A DNA stretch of 64,000 nucleotides. Origin: Neolewinella aquimaris. GTDB lineage: Bacteria > Bacteroidota > Bacteroidia > Chitinophagales > Saprospiraceae. The notes beneath the pieces are model-generated. The model ran no database searches and was not told where the DNA came from. It saw only the letters and a program-made list of their open reading frames with translations. Positions 1-8,126 of this stretch are shown here, piece after piece (position 1 is the stretch's first letter; each line of letters opens with the position of its first letter). The DNA lies in assembly GCF_014197245.1 (NCBI RefSeq), contig NZ_JACIFF010000004.1, positions 1 to 64,000 on the forward strand, written 5' to 3'. The position numbers and the translations under genes were made by a program.

Positions 1-63
1 TTCGAGGATTTTTCAGGTATATACGGACGATTAGCCGAGCTCTTTGGCGTACAATTGGTCTGA
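1..63 (+). CDS. C-terminal tail of a truncated upstream gene (possible)
   Basis: Frame 1 is open from the first base to a TGA at 61-63 and gives a 20-residue tail ending LFGVQLV. It has ordinary amino-acid composition and could be the end of a gene that starts before the window. Nothing can be said about function, and a chance open stretch of this length is also likely. Confidence 0.3.
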   Translation, partial: FEDFSGIYGRLAELFGVQLV

Positions 64-176
64 TTACGTGTACACCTTACCTGGGGAACTGCTGCTCCCG
101 CCCCACGTTCGTCGAATAAGGTGGTGGATGCTAATCAATTAGCGGGGCCACGCAGTTAAGAAGAGAAAAACACTCA

Positions 177-917
177 ATGATCTCGGTTTTCCCGCTCTCC
201 CAGGATAATATGCTCGGCTTCACCCTCGACGGTGAGGTGGATGAAGAAGGCATGCGCCGGCTGCTGATGGCCGTAGAGGCCAAGGTCGTGACCCACGGCC
301 GCCTGCGCCTACTTGGCAACATCAAGAACGTAGGTGGCTTCCCCAGCTACCAGGCGTTCTGGAACACCATAAAGGCTAAAAAGGAGTTGCTGGACAAGAT
401 CGAGAAGTACGCCATCCTTACCGATCACGGGTGGCTGACTACCCTTTCCGGCGGCATCGACTGGATCACGCCGCGGATGGAAGTGAAGACCTTTCGCCTC
501 GACGAGGGTGAGATAGCACACCGCTGGCTGAAGATCGACAAGGAGCCGCTGGTATCGAATGGAGTCAAGGAGATCGACCTCGGCAGCAGCCGGCTGTTAG
601 GGCTGGCGATCGTGGGCAAGCTCAATACGGCCGATTACGACCGCATCAATGCGCTGGTAGAGGAAAAGGTCCGTCACCACGGCAAGGCCCGCATCCTGCT
701 CGAGATCGTCAGCACGGACGGCATCAACGCCCGTACCCTCTGGGAAGACCTCAAGACAAGCATCAAGTACTATAAAGACCTAGAACGGGTGGCCATCGTG
801 GGCGATCAAACGTGGCTCAAGACCAGCGTCAAACTAAGCGACCTTCTCACGCCCGGGCTCGACCTGGCCGCCTTTTCTACCGTAGAGCGCAACCGGGCAA
901 TTGCCTGGCTCGACTAG
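177..917 (+). CDS. Tandem SpoIIAA-like (STAS-related) protein
   Basis: 246 residues made of two copies of a SpoIIAA-like fold (PF11964 type), about residues 1-120 and 125-246. Each copy starts with a short strand, has the pattern GEVDEEGMRRLL or GKLNTADYDRIN, then a KVVTHGRLRLL / KVRHHGKARILLE strand, and ends in a tryptophan-containing segment near a helix. Single-domain relatives of about 120 residues are widespread; their role is unclear, and lipid or anionic-ligand binding has been suggested for the fold. No signal peptide or membrane segment is visible, so it is probably cytoplasmic. It ends 4 bp before the convergent NADH dehydrogenase gene. The duplication is the only unusual point. 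Confidence 0.75.
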   Translation: MISVFPLSQDNMLGFTLDGEVDEEGMRRLLMAVEAKVVTHGRLRLLGNIKNVGGFPSYQAFWNTIKAKKELLDKIEKYAILTDHGWLTTLSGGIDWITPRMEVKTFRLDEGEIAHRWLKIDKEPLVSNGVKEIDLGSSRLLGLAIVGKLNTADYDRINALVEEKVRHHGKARILLEIVSTDGINARTLWEDLKTSIKYYKDLERVAIVGDQTWLKTSVKLSDLLTPGLDLAAFSTVERNRAIAWLD

Positions 918-921
918 CCGC

Positions 922-2223
922 CTACCGGGCTTTGGCGGGTCGGATGATCAGTCGGAGGCTCTGATTGTAATTGATGTAGTTATACAGCCAGTTGAGGAAG
1001 ACGAAAATCTTGTTGCGGGTCCCCAGGATCGCGAACAGGTGCACGATCAGCCACACCAACCAGGCCAGTACTCCGGCAAAGTGGAATTCGGGCTTCGGGA
1101 TATCGACGACCGCCCTGCCGCGCCCGATCGTAGCCATGCTGCCCTTATCGCTGTAGTGGAACGGCTCCCACTCCTCGCCGCGTTCGTGGCGGTACCGGAG
1201 GTTCTTGGCCAGGTGTTCCCCCATTTGTATCGCTACCTGGGCCACCTGTGGGTGTCCCTGGGGGAAATCCGGCTCCTCCATGTAGGCTACGTCACCGATC
1301 GCGTAGACGCAGTCGGTACCCTTCACCCGATTGTGGCGGTCAACCGCCAGACGATTGCCGTAGGTGATGGCTTCTTCCGGTAGTCCGGGAATGGGTTGTC
1401 CCTTGATGCCCGCCGCCCAGATCACCTTCTGGGTGGCGATGGTCCGGTCGTCGTCGAAGGTTACGATCCGGCCGTCGAAGCCCGTCACCCGGCTATTCAG
1501 GAGGACCGTGACGCCCAAATCTTCGAGGTAGCGGAGCGCCTTTTCGCTGCTGTTGGCACTCATCCCTTTGAGCAGGGCATCCCCGGATTGTACCAGGTAA
1601 ATGTCGAATTCCTCCTGTACAGCCAGTTCGGGGTAGTCTTTCGGGAGCACGTGCGTCTTCATCTCTGCGAGCGAGCCGGCCAGCTCCACCCCCGTGGCGC
1701 CGCCGCCGACGATTACGATGTCGACCAGTTCCTGCCGGTCGTCGTAGGCGGGGGTCGTGAGGGCATCTTCGTAGTCGTCGAGGATCGAGTTGCGCAGGTA
1801 GAGGGCTTCCGAGACCGATTTCATGGGCAGGGTACGGCGCTCGAGCTCCTCGTTTCCGTAGTAGTTGGTATCGGCGCCCGTGGCCACGATCAGGTGGTCG
1901 TAGTTGCAGTGGCCGAGGGGCGTCTGCAGTTGCTTGGCGGTGGTGTCGACGTGGGTTACTTCCGCCATGCGGATGTACAGGTCCTTGCGCCCCTGGAAGA
2001 GTTTGCGGAAGGGAAAGACGATGCTGCTCGGTTCCAGGCCCGACATGGCGACCTGGTAGAAGAGCGGTTGGAATTGGTGGTAATTGTTCTTATCGATCAG
2101 GACGACCTGGAAGTTGGCTTTGTTCAACTTGCGGGCCAGTTGCAGGCCACCGAAGCCACCGCCCACGATGACGACGCGCTCCAGTGCGCTTTCCGGAATG
2201 TTGATCTTGGTGGTTGGATCCAT
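922..2223 (-). CDS. ndh: Type II NADH dehydrogenase (NDH-2)
   Basis: 433-residue membrane-associated FAD protein predicted to transfer electrons from NADH to quinone without pumping protons. The N-terminal FAD motif VVIVGGGFGGLQLA is at about residues 13-26, and a second Rossmann motif, DIVIVGGGATGVELAG, lies near residue 170 for NADH. A late motif, YAIGDVAYM, contacts the flavin. The C-terminus has a hydrophobic segment (FAGVLAWLVWLIVHLF) typical of NDH-2 membrane anchoring. I chose the ATG at 2223 rather than the longest frame start, because family members start a few residues before the FAD strand and the upstream 37 codons are Arg/Pro-rich without homology. The gene converges with the SpoIIAA-like gene and diverges from the oxidoreductase at 2340. 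Confidence 0.9.
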   Translation of the reverse strand: MDPTTKINIPESALERVVIVGGGFGGLQLARKLNKANFQVVLIDKNNYHQFQPLFYQVAMSGLEPSSIVFPFRKLFQGRKDLYIRMAEVTHVDTTAKQLQTPLGHCNYDHLIVATGADTNYYGNEELERRTLPMKSVSEALYLRNSILDDYEDALTTPAYDDRQELVDIVIVGGGATGVELAGSLAEMKTHVLPKDYPELAVQEEFDIYLVQSGDALLKGMSANSSEKALRYLEDLGVTVLLNSRVTGFDGRIVTFDDDRTIATQKVIWAAGIKGQPIPGLPEEAITYGNRLAVDRHNRVKGTDCVYAIGDVAYMEEPDFPQGHPQVAQVAIQMGEHLAKNLRYRHERGEEWEPFHYSDKGSMATIGRGRAVVDIPKPEFHFAGVLAWLVWLIVHLFAILGTRNKIFVFLNWLYNYINYNQSLRLIIRPAKAR

Positions 2224-2339
2224 GCCTGCTCTAATCGGTTCCTTCCGAATAAGGTTCGCGGGCCGACGCGGCCTTCTGACCGATAATGGCGAAAAGGCAT
2301 AGTTGCTTATCTTAACCGCACAATTAGCAATCAACGATT

Positions 2340-3752
2340 ATGCCAAAACAAAGCATCTCCAATCGCCGGAGATTTCTACGCACCGCAGCCACCGCCGCTG
2401 CCGCATTCACCATCGTACCCCGCCACGTCCTCGGCGGAAAGGGTTTTAAGGCCCCGAGCGACACCCTCAACATCGCTGCCATCGGTGCCGGAGGCAAGGC
2501 CACCGGAACCCTTCAGGCGCTCATGAGTGAAAACGTCATGGCCCTCTGTGACGTCGACGACTCCCGCGCCGCCGAAACCCGCGGACGTTTTCCCAAGGCG
2601 AGCTACGACCGCGACTTCCGGGTCATGCTCGACAAGTACGGCAAGGACATCGACGCCGTAGTAGTGACCACCCCCGATCACATGCACGCGACGGCCGGCC
2701 TGGCCGCCATGAGCCTCGATAAGCACCTCTACATTGAGAAACCCCTGGCGCGTACCATCGCCGAAGTGCGGATGCTCACGGAGATGGCCAAATCCAAACC
2801 CCAACTCGTGACCCAGATGGGCAACCAGGGCGCCAGCGGGGAAGGAATCCGCAAAACCCAGGAGCTCTACGAATCCGGTGCGATCGGCGACGTACACACC
2901 ATCTACGCGTGGACGAACCGCCCGATCTGGCCCCAGGGAGGTAAGGTGCCGACGACCACCGACCCCATTCCGCCCGATTTCGACTGGAACCTCTGGCTCG
3001 GCATCGCCGAAATGCGGCCCCACAATAAGGCCTACCACCCCTTCTCGTGGCGGGGCTACTGGGACTTCGGTACCGGCGCACTCGGCGATATGGGCTGTCA
3101 CATCATCGATACGCCCTTCTACATTTTGGAACTCGGCTACCCCGAAAGCGCGGAGGCCAGCGTAGTGCAGGTGTACAGCCAGGACTGGGTGGCCGACTAC
3201 AACCCCGGCACCGCGCCCCCGGCCTCGAAGATTCACGTCAAGTTTCCCGCACGCGGCAATAAGCCCCCCGTGGAACTGATCTGGACCGACGGCGGCATTC
3301 TCCCCGGTCGCCCCGAAGAGCTCGGCGTCGACGAACAGATGGGCGACGGCGGCAGCGGCATCATCATGGTCGGAGACAAGGGCAAGCTCATGGCCAACAC
3401 CTACGGTCAGAACCCCCGCCTGCTTCCGACCTCCCGAATGGAGGAGTCAACCGTACCGGAAACCCTGCCCCGGGTCGAAACCTCCCACGAGATGGACTGG
3501 GTCAACGGCATCAAGGAAGGCTACCAGCCCAGCAGCCACCTCGGCAAGGCCGGTCCCCTGACCGAAACGATCCTCATGGGCAACCTGGCCGTACGCGGCT
3601 ACGACTACCGCTTCCCGAAGGCGGACGGTACGGAGGACGAGTACGAAGTACGCGGCCGCACCAAACTGCTCTGGGACGGCGAGGAAATGAAGGTGACCAA
3701 CGTCGACGAAATGAACGAATTCGTTGCGCCCACCACCATGCGCGAGTTCTAA
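2340..3752 (+). CDS. Secreted Gfo/Idh/MocA-family oxidoreductase
   Basis: 470 residues. It begins with a twin-arginine signal (NRRRFLRTAATAAAAF), so it should be exported folded with its cofactor. A Rossmann domain follows (TLNIAAIGAGGKATGTLQAL, about residues 44-63). The family EKP motif (LYIEKPLARTIAEV, near residue 135) supplies the catalytic lysine. The C-terminal half is the usual alpha/beta substrate domain, with GALGDMGCHIID. Relatives act on sugars, inositols or amino sugars with NAD(P); the substrate cannot be read here. Exported versions are abundant in Bacteroidota and Planctomycetes that degrade polysaccharides. The gene is followed by a clear bidirectional terminator and stands alone as a transcription unit. 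Confidence 0.9.
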   Translation: MPKQSISNRRRFLRTAATAAAAFTIVPRHVLGGKGFKAPSDTLNIAAIGAGGKATGTLQALMSENVMALCDVDDSRAAETRGRFPKASYDRDFRVMLDKYGKDIDAVVVTTPDHMHATAGLAAMSLDKHLYIEKPLARTIAEVRMLTEMAKSKPQLVTQMGNQGASGEGIRKTQELYESGAIGDVHTIYAWTNRPIWPQGGKVPTTTDPIPPDFDWNLWLGIAEMRPHNKAYHPFSWRGYWDFGTGALGDMGCHIIDTPFYILELGYPESAEASVVQVYSQDWVADYNPGTAPPASKIHVKFPARGNKPPVELIWTDGGILPGRPEELGVDEQMGDGGSGIIMVGDKGKLMANTYGQNPRLLPTSRMEESTVPETLPRVETSHEMDWVNGIKEGYQPSSHLGKAGPLTETILMGNLAVRGYDYRFPKADGTEDEYEVRGRTKLLWDGEEMKVTNVDEMNEFVAPTTMREF

Positions 3753-3779
3753 AGCGATTACACTGGCTGAGAAGGCCGA

Positions 3780-3810
3780 GGGCACGGAGGATAACCTCCG
3801 TGCCCTTTTT
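3780..3810. terminator. Bidirectional intrinsic terminator
   Basis: A perfect 11-bp stem (GGGCACGGAGG / CCTCCGTGCCC) with an ATAA loop is followed by TTTTT on the plus strand. It sits between two convergent genes (ends at 3752 and 3817), so it can serve both. Confidence 0.9.
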
Positions 3811-3816
3811 CATTGC

Positions 3817-5835
3817 TTAATCAAGCATCCGCCAGCTGGCTCCCAATCGTAGTGCGGCATCCGGATAGGGATGTTCCGCCGTCAGGTAGAGGAGGCGATC
3901 CGGTGAGAGCAAGGTCTGCGCCTGAACGAACTTGACGAAGAAGCGAAACCTGGTCACCCGTAGGCTGAAAAACGGATCCACCTGTACCGAAAAATCGGTT
4001 GCCTGCCGGTCCTGCAACTGAAACTGCTGAAGTATCGGATTGTAGTAGTAGGGCTGAAAACCGGTGAAGTAGCGGACGTCGAGCCCAAGGTTGACGTTAA
4101 GCACCCCGAACCACTTACCGGCGTAGTACAGGCTGTGTTCCCCGTACACCCGGGGGAGCCGAAAGACCGACTGATCGGCCTCCTGGAGCAGGAGCCGGTT
4201 GTCGATGCGGTAGTTTCCCAGGGTAAAATTGCGCTCAGCCGTGAGCTGTACGATGCTGTTCGGACCGTCGCTCTGTACCGGCAGGCCGTCCTCGTTGAAG
4301 TAGATGTAGTTAGTCACGAGACTGTACGCCACTCCGGCCCGTATCCCGAGGAAGGGAAGCGTGTAGGCCCCCTCCAGGCGCAGCTCCAGCGTTTTGCCGA
4401 AGTCGCGGTCGTACAGTTCGCTGCCGTTCAGCAGATAGGTGCGCTGGACCAGGTCAGGGGAATAGAGCTGATTGACCGCCGATACTTCCAGTTTGCCCCC
4501 TACCCCCAAGTCGAGCGCTCCCTCAGCCGCAATGCGGTAATCTCCGATTTGGCCGACCAGGTTGAGCTGTCCGTCCACGAGCAGTTGCAGGCGATCGCTG
4601 GGCCGCAGACCGATGCTCGCCCGCGCCAGCACGATGTTGGCCGTGCTATCCCCCGTTTCCCTACCGACGCGGTGCAACTGGTGGATCAGGCCAACCTCCA
4701 GGAGGTCACGCTGCACGGTTTCCTTTCCCCCCGCCGTCGATCGTCGGAAGGTAGAGAAGCCCAGCTCGTTGCTGATGACATTGTGGGTGATGCGACTGCG
4801 CAGTCCGCGCGCGTCAAGGTTCAGCAGCGGAAAACGATTGTAAAAATTGCTGTCCAGGGCTACACGAAGGCTACTCATTCGGTAAGTCTCCTCCCGAATC
4901 TTGAGTTGGTGCTTGAGGGTGAAGGCCCGTCGCTCGCGACCCGAAAGCGTATCCATTGCCGCGCCAAACTGCAGGTATTGCGTAGCCGAAGCTTCCCGAA
5001 AGGCGTAGCGCACGTAAGTTTCCTCCAAAAAGGGAAGCTGGTTCTCTAGATTGTCGATCTCCCCGCCGGCGTCGGTCCGTGCATCGGCAATGCCGCCGTT
5101 CTGCTGATTTTCGAAGGTATTGGCCAGGTAGCTGAAGTACCCGCTGTACCGACTGCCCGGTGGCCGTACGGAGATTCCCGTTGCAACGGTGGTATTGCGC
5201 ACGGCGGTCGAGGGATACTGGTCCTGGGTGCCCAGTTGGAAAATGCGGTCGTAATCGAGAAGCAGGTTCACCCCGTCGGCGAAGTTGCGGCTGAAGCGTG
5301 CCGTCAGGCGACCGTCGTTCTGTTCACTGCCCCGCAGATACCGCAGGTAGGTAAAGGGCCGCTCGAGACGGTAGAAGTCGAGTTCGTCCGCATCTACCCG
5401 GTAGAGATCGAATTGCCGCAGCCCTACCTCCAGCCCCTTACGGTGTACGGGGGTGTACCGAAGGGCGTAAGCCGCCGAACCGATTGCCCCCAGCGTCCCG
5501 TAATCGTAATCGGTCGCCCGGTCGGGTTCATATTGCTGAAATCCGTTCAGCAGACTATCCCTAAACGTTTCCTCCTGATTGGGATTATCTACCCTATAGA
5601 TGAAGATCCCGAACGTATCCGGCAGGGTCTCCCGCTGGTCCTGGGGCCGCGCCCGCCGATCCGTCGCCTCGTCGTAATCCGGATCGCCGGGATCGAGCCG
5701 CCCCGTATCGCTCGGATCGATCACCTGAGCCTGTACCCCACGGTAGCAATCAGGACCGAGCACCAGCAACAACGCCAGCACCAGGCCTACCCGACACCCC
5801 CAACCCTTCCACCGATGACCTCCGTCTCTTATCAT
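3817..5835 (-). CDS. Bacteroidota putative porin (Porin_10 type)
   Basis: 672 residues with an N-terminal signal peptide (VGLVLALLLVLGPDCYRGVQAQ). The mature protein is rich in alternating polar/aromatic beta-strands and ends in a short strand (LRLGASWRMLD), as outer-membrane barrels do. The early segment DTFGIFIYRVDNPNQEETF and the later block containing TYLRYLRGSEQND match the pattern I know for Bacteroidota proteins annotated as putative porin (PF14121), whose usual length is about 600-700 residues. The substrate is unknown. The gene is alone between the terminator at 3780-3810 and fabI, and it reads in the same direction as fabI with about 105 bp between them. Confidence 0.8.
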   Translation of the reverse strand: MIRDGGHRWKGWGCRVGLVLALLLVLGPDCYRGVQAQVIDPSDTGRLDPGDPDYDEATDRRARPQDQRETLPDTFGIFIYRVDNPNQEETFRDSLLNGFQQYEPDRATDYDYGTLGAIGSAAYALRYTPVHRKGLEVGLRQFDLYRVDADELDFYRLERPFTYLRYLRGSEQNDGRLTARFSRNFADGVNLLLDYDRIFQLGTQDQYPSTAVRNTTVATGISVRPPGSRYSGYFSYLANTFENQQNGGIADARTDAGGEIDNLENQLPFLEETYVRYAFREASATQYLQFGAAMDTLSGRERRAFTLKHQLKIREETYRMSSLRVALDSNFYNRFPLLNLDARGLRSRITHNVISNELGFSTFRRSTAGGKETVQRDLLEVGLIHQLHRVGRETGDSTANIVLARASIGLRPSDRLQLLVDGQLNLVGQIGDYRIAAEGALDLGVGGKLEVSAVNQLYSPDLVQRTYLLNGSELYDRDFGKTLELRLEGAYTLPFLGIRAGVAYSLVTNYIYFNEDGLPVQSDGPNSIVQLTAERNFTLGNYRIDNRLLLQEADQSVFRLPRVYGEHSLYYAGKWFGVLNVNLGLDVRYFTGFQPYYYNPILQQFQLQDRQATDFSVQVDPFFSLRVTRFRFFVKFVQAQTLLSPDRLLYLTAEHPYPDAALRLGASWRMLD

Positions 5836-5940
5836 GCTCCTTACTCACGCACTGACCCTACCGATCCACCCAGAGAGTCTCCCCGAGCCACCGATCGTTG
5901 TACCCATACCCCAGCCCTAAAATACTATCCGACTAGAAGA

Positions 5941-6741
5941 CTAACCGACCAACTTCGGATTCATCCCCATATTCGAAAATCCTCCGTCGTGGTAAAGGTT
6001 TTGCATCGTTACGTAGCGCGTATGGTCGCTGAAGAGGCTCGCACAGTACTCGCCGCAGGCGCGGGCGGTCGCGTTGCCGAGGGGCGACATCTTGTCGGCG
6101 TAGCCGAAAAATTCGTCGAAACCCTTTACGCCCTTCCCGGCGGTGGTCATGGTGGGCGACTGGCTGATGGTGTTTACGCGGACCTTATTCTTCTCGCCGA
6201 AGTGGTAGCCGAAGCTGCGGGCGAAGCTTTCGAGCAGGGCCTTGGATTCGGCCATCTCACTGTAGTCGGGGAAGGTGCGCTGGGCGGCGATGTAGCTGAG
6301 TCCCAGGATGCTGCCCCACTCGGCCATGTGATCGCCCTGGTAGAGCACCTGACACATCTTGTGAAAGCTGATCGCGCTGATGTCGAAGGTCTTCAGCATC
6401 CACTCGTGCTTGATGTCGGTGTAGCTTTTCCCCTTGCGTACGTTCAGCGACATCCCGATGGCGTGGAGTACGAAGTCGAGTTTGCCGCCGAGGATCTCCT
6501 CCGATCGCTGGAAAAGGTTTTCCAGGTCTTCCACGCTCGTCGCGTCGGCGGGAATGATCTCCGCGTTCAGCTTTTCGCCCAGTTCGTTCAGGGTTCCGAA
6601 ACGCAGGGCGACGGGGGCATTGGTGAGGGTAAAGGTGGCGCCCATTTCGGCGCATACTTCGGCTACCTGCCAGGCGATGCTCTGGTCGTCGAGGGCTCCG
6701 AAAATTACGCCGCGTTTTCCGGCAAGTAGTTGGCTGCTCAT
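5941..6741 (-). CDS. fabI: Enoyl-[acyl-carrier-protein] reductase (NADH)
   Basis: 266-residue short-chain dehydrogenase/reductase that performs the last reduction of each fatty-acid elongation round. The N-terminus LLAGKRGVIFGALDDQSIAW is the FabI-type nucleotide-binding loop. The catalytic Tyr-x6-Lys is visible in DYSEMAESKALLESF. The segment SQSPTMTTAGKGVKGF is the flexible substrate-binding loop region. I chose the ATG at 6741 (MSSQLLAGK) over an upstream in-frame ATG, because the extra 24 residues are not part of the fold. The upstream region to 6850 is non-coding and presumably holds promoters for fabI and for the small gene at 6850. Confidence 0.93.
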   Translation of the reverse strand: MSSQLLAGKRGVIFGALDDQSIAWQVAEVCAEMGATFTLTNAPVALRFGTLNELGEKLNAEIIPADATSVEDLENLFQRSEEILGGKLDFVLHAIGMSLNVRKGKSYTDIKHEWMLKTFDISAISFHKMCQVLYQGDHMAEWGSILGLSYIAAQRTFPDYSEMAESKALLESFARSFGYHFGEKNKVRVNTISQSPTMTTAGKGVKGFDEFFGYADKMSPLGNATARACGEYCASLFSDHTRYVTMQNLYHDGGFSNMGMNPKLVG

Positions 6742-6849
6742 GGTGGGTTGCTTTTTCTGGTGGCGGGCAAAGGTAGTAGATATACTACGCTTTTCAGTTT
6801 GCCCGGTGGACACTAACTTGAGCGTAAGTCTACCACCAAAATTTATACC

Positions 6850-6981
6850 ATGGCAAAAGTCAGAAAAAAGCGCAAGCGTAATGCCGAATCCGCCCGGCAG
6901 ACCAAACGGTTCTTCCTAATTACTGCGGCAATCGTGGGCGTTATTCTGTTCCTGATGTACCTGGTATTCTCACGAATTTGA
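6850..6981 (+). CDS. 43-residue single-pass membrane peptide
   Basis: Short frame starting ATG GCA AAA and ending TGA. It encodes a strongly basic N-terminus (MAKVRKKRKRNAESARQTKR) followed by one hydrophobic helix (FFLITAAIVGVILFLMYLVF) and a short tail. By the positive-inside rule the basic end stays in the cytoplasm. It runs opposite to fabI and its last 12 bases overlap the end of the convergent transferase gene at 6970. The composition is too well organised to be random, but I do not recognise a family or a function. Confidence 0.6.
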   Translation: MAKVRKKRKRNAESARQTKRFFLITAAIVGVILFLMYLVFSRI

Positions 6982-8055
6982 GGCCACCCGGAGCCGCTCC
7001 GCAACCTTACCGATAACGGCAGGCAGCTGCTCCGACTCCATGATCCGATTGTGCACCACCACCGGGGTGATGAACCGGGGTACGCCCTCGCGACTGGCCG
7101 CCTGCACCCGCATATCGTACAGGTTCGCGGTCCGTACCACGTCGTAGCGGTAGCACTGCTTCTCGTTGTCGTAGGTCAGGGTGAAGTAAAATTCAAGGGG
7201 CAGGGGGCGTCCGATGAGCAGCAGTTGGGGAGCGTCCAGCATCAGGTTGTCGCCTTCCCGGGTGGGGCGAAACCGTCCGGTGAAGGAAGGGTACTCCCGA
7301 AATTCCGCCGGAATGCCGGCCGCCTTTAGCGCATCTAGGGCTTCAAACAGTTTGGTCCGGTTTACTTCCAGGGGGTCCGTTGGTCCCGACTCAGACTGGG
7401 TGGGGTGAGGGATCCAGCATCCGGCCGAGATATCCCGAAATTCCATCTGGCCAAGGGTCAATTTGTAGTCGAAGGCGGAAAAGGTGGGCGAGTAATAGCC
7501 CGGATAGTAATAGTCGTATTTCCATCGCTGGGCCAGATCCACCTCGAGTAGCATGGTGTAAATACCCAGGCTGTCCGCTGCGTAGGCCGGATCGTAAATT
7601 CCGGCTTTGGAGTAGACGACCCGCTGGCCAACGTCAAAGTAACTAAAGGCCACCAGTTTGTCGCCGTCGTAAATGCGGATCAGTTGGGTGTTAAGTACCC
7701 GCTGTCCCTCGTCGGTAATGACGTTATACTCCAAATCCGACCGCGTTTTTTCGGGATGGTGGGCCATGTAAAGCCGGTTGACCCGCAACAACTCCCCGTC
7801 GGGAATCTTGGCCCGTTCGTACACCGTCCTGAAGCGACGCTGGTTGCGGCGCATGAGCTTGCGGTGGCGTTTTTTGAAGGTAAATCCCCGGAGCGGCAAC
7901 CGAATTTGCAGACAGCCGTGTAGCTCGTCGTCGTCGGTGCGCAAAAAATCGGAGGTATAGATCGATTGGCCGGTAGGTCGCCATCCGCGATCCAGGTATC
8001 CGTCCAGTTCGCCGGGCGCGATTTGCTTGGTAGGATGAATAATATGAGTGGCCAA
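6970..8055 (-). CDS. Arginyl-tRNA-protein transferase-like protein
   Basis: 361 residues. The central part has the hallmarks of the ATE/Bpt C-terminal domain, a GNAT-like fold that moves an aminoacyl group from tRNA to the N-terminus of a protein. These are KLMRRNQRRFRTVYERAKIP, the block VAFSYFDVGQRVVYSKAGIYD, and YYYPGYYSP followed by FDYKLTLG. In true transferases the N-terminal region carries clustered cysteines. Here only a single early Cys (in HGCLQIRLPL) is evident, so substrate recognition may differ. The C-terminal 130 residues (from about 230) are extra compared with short Bpt enzymes and contain no motif I know. Function in an N-degron pathway is inference from the fold. Confidence 0.65.
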   Translation of the reverse strand: MATHIIHPTKQIAPGELDGYLDRGWRPTGQSIYTSDFLRTDDDELHGCLQIRLPLRGFTFKKRHRKLMRRNQRRFRTVYERAKIPDGELLRVNRLYMAHHPEKTRSDLEYNVITDEGQRVLNTQLIRIYDGDKLVAFSYFDVGQRVVYSKAGIYDPAYAADSLGIYTMLLEVDLAQRWKYDYYYPGYYSPTFSAFDYKLTLGQMEFRDISAGCWIPHPTQSESGPTDPLEVNRTKLFEALDALKAAGIPAEFREYPSFTGRFRPTREGDNLMLDAPQLLLIGRPLPLEFYFTLTYDNEKQCYRYDVVRTANLYDMRVQAASREGVPRFITPVVVHNRIMESEQLPAVIGKVAERLRVASNS

Positions 8056-8126
8056 GGGGCGGGGGGTTACTAATCGTCTGGGGCTAAACTATACTGGAGA
8101 ACCCCGGAGGGTGTCCTATTTGTTTG

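Noticed and set aside
2376-3236. Long antisense frame opposite the Gfo/Idh/MocA gene
   Set aside because: Gly/Val/His-rich shadow of a high-GC gene; no family features. The same applies to antisense frames at 1396-2286, 4135-5049, 13192-14454, 14897-16135 and 48190-49335.
5236-6729. Plus-strand frame of 497 codons across porin and fabI
   Set aside because: Spans two well-supported minus-strand genes and their spacer; low-quality composition.
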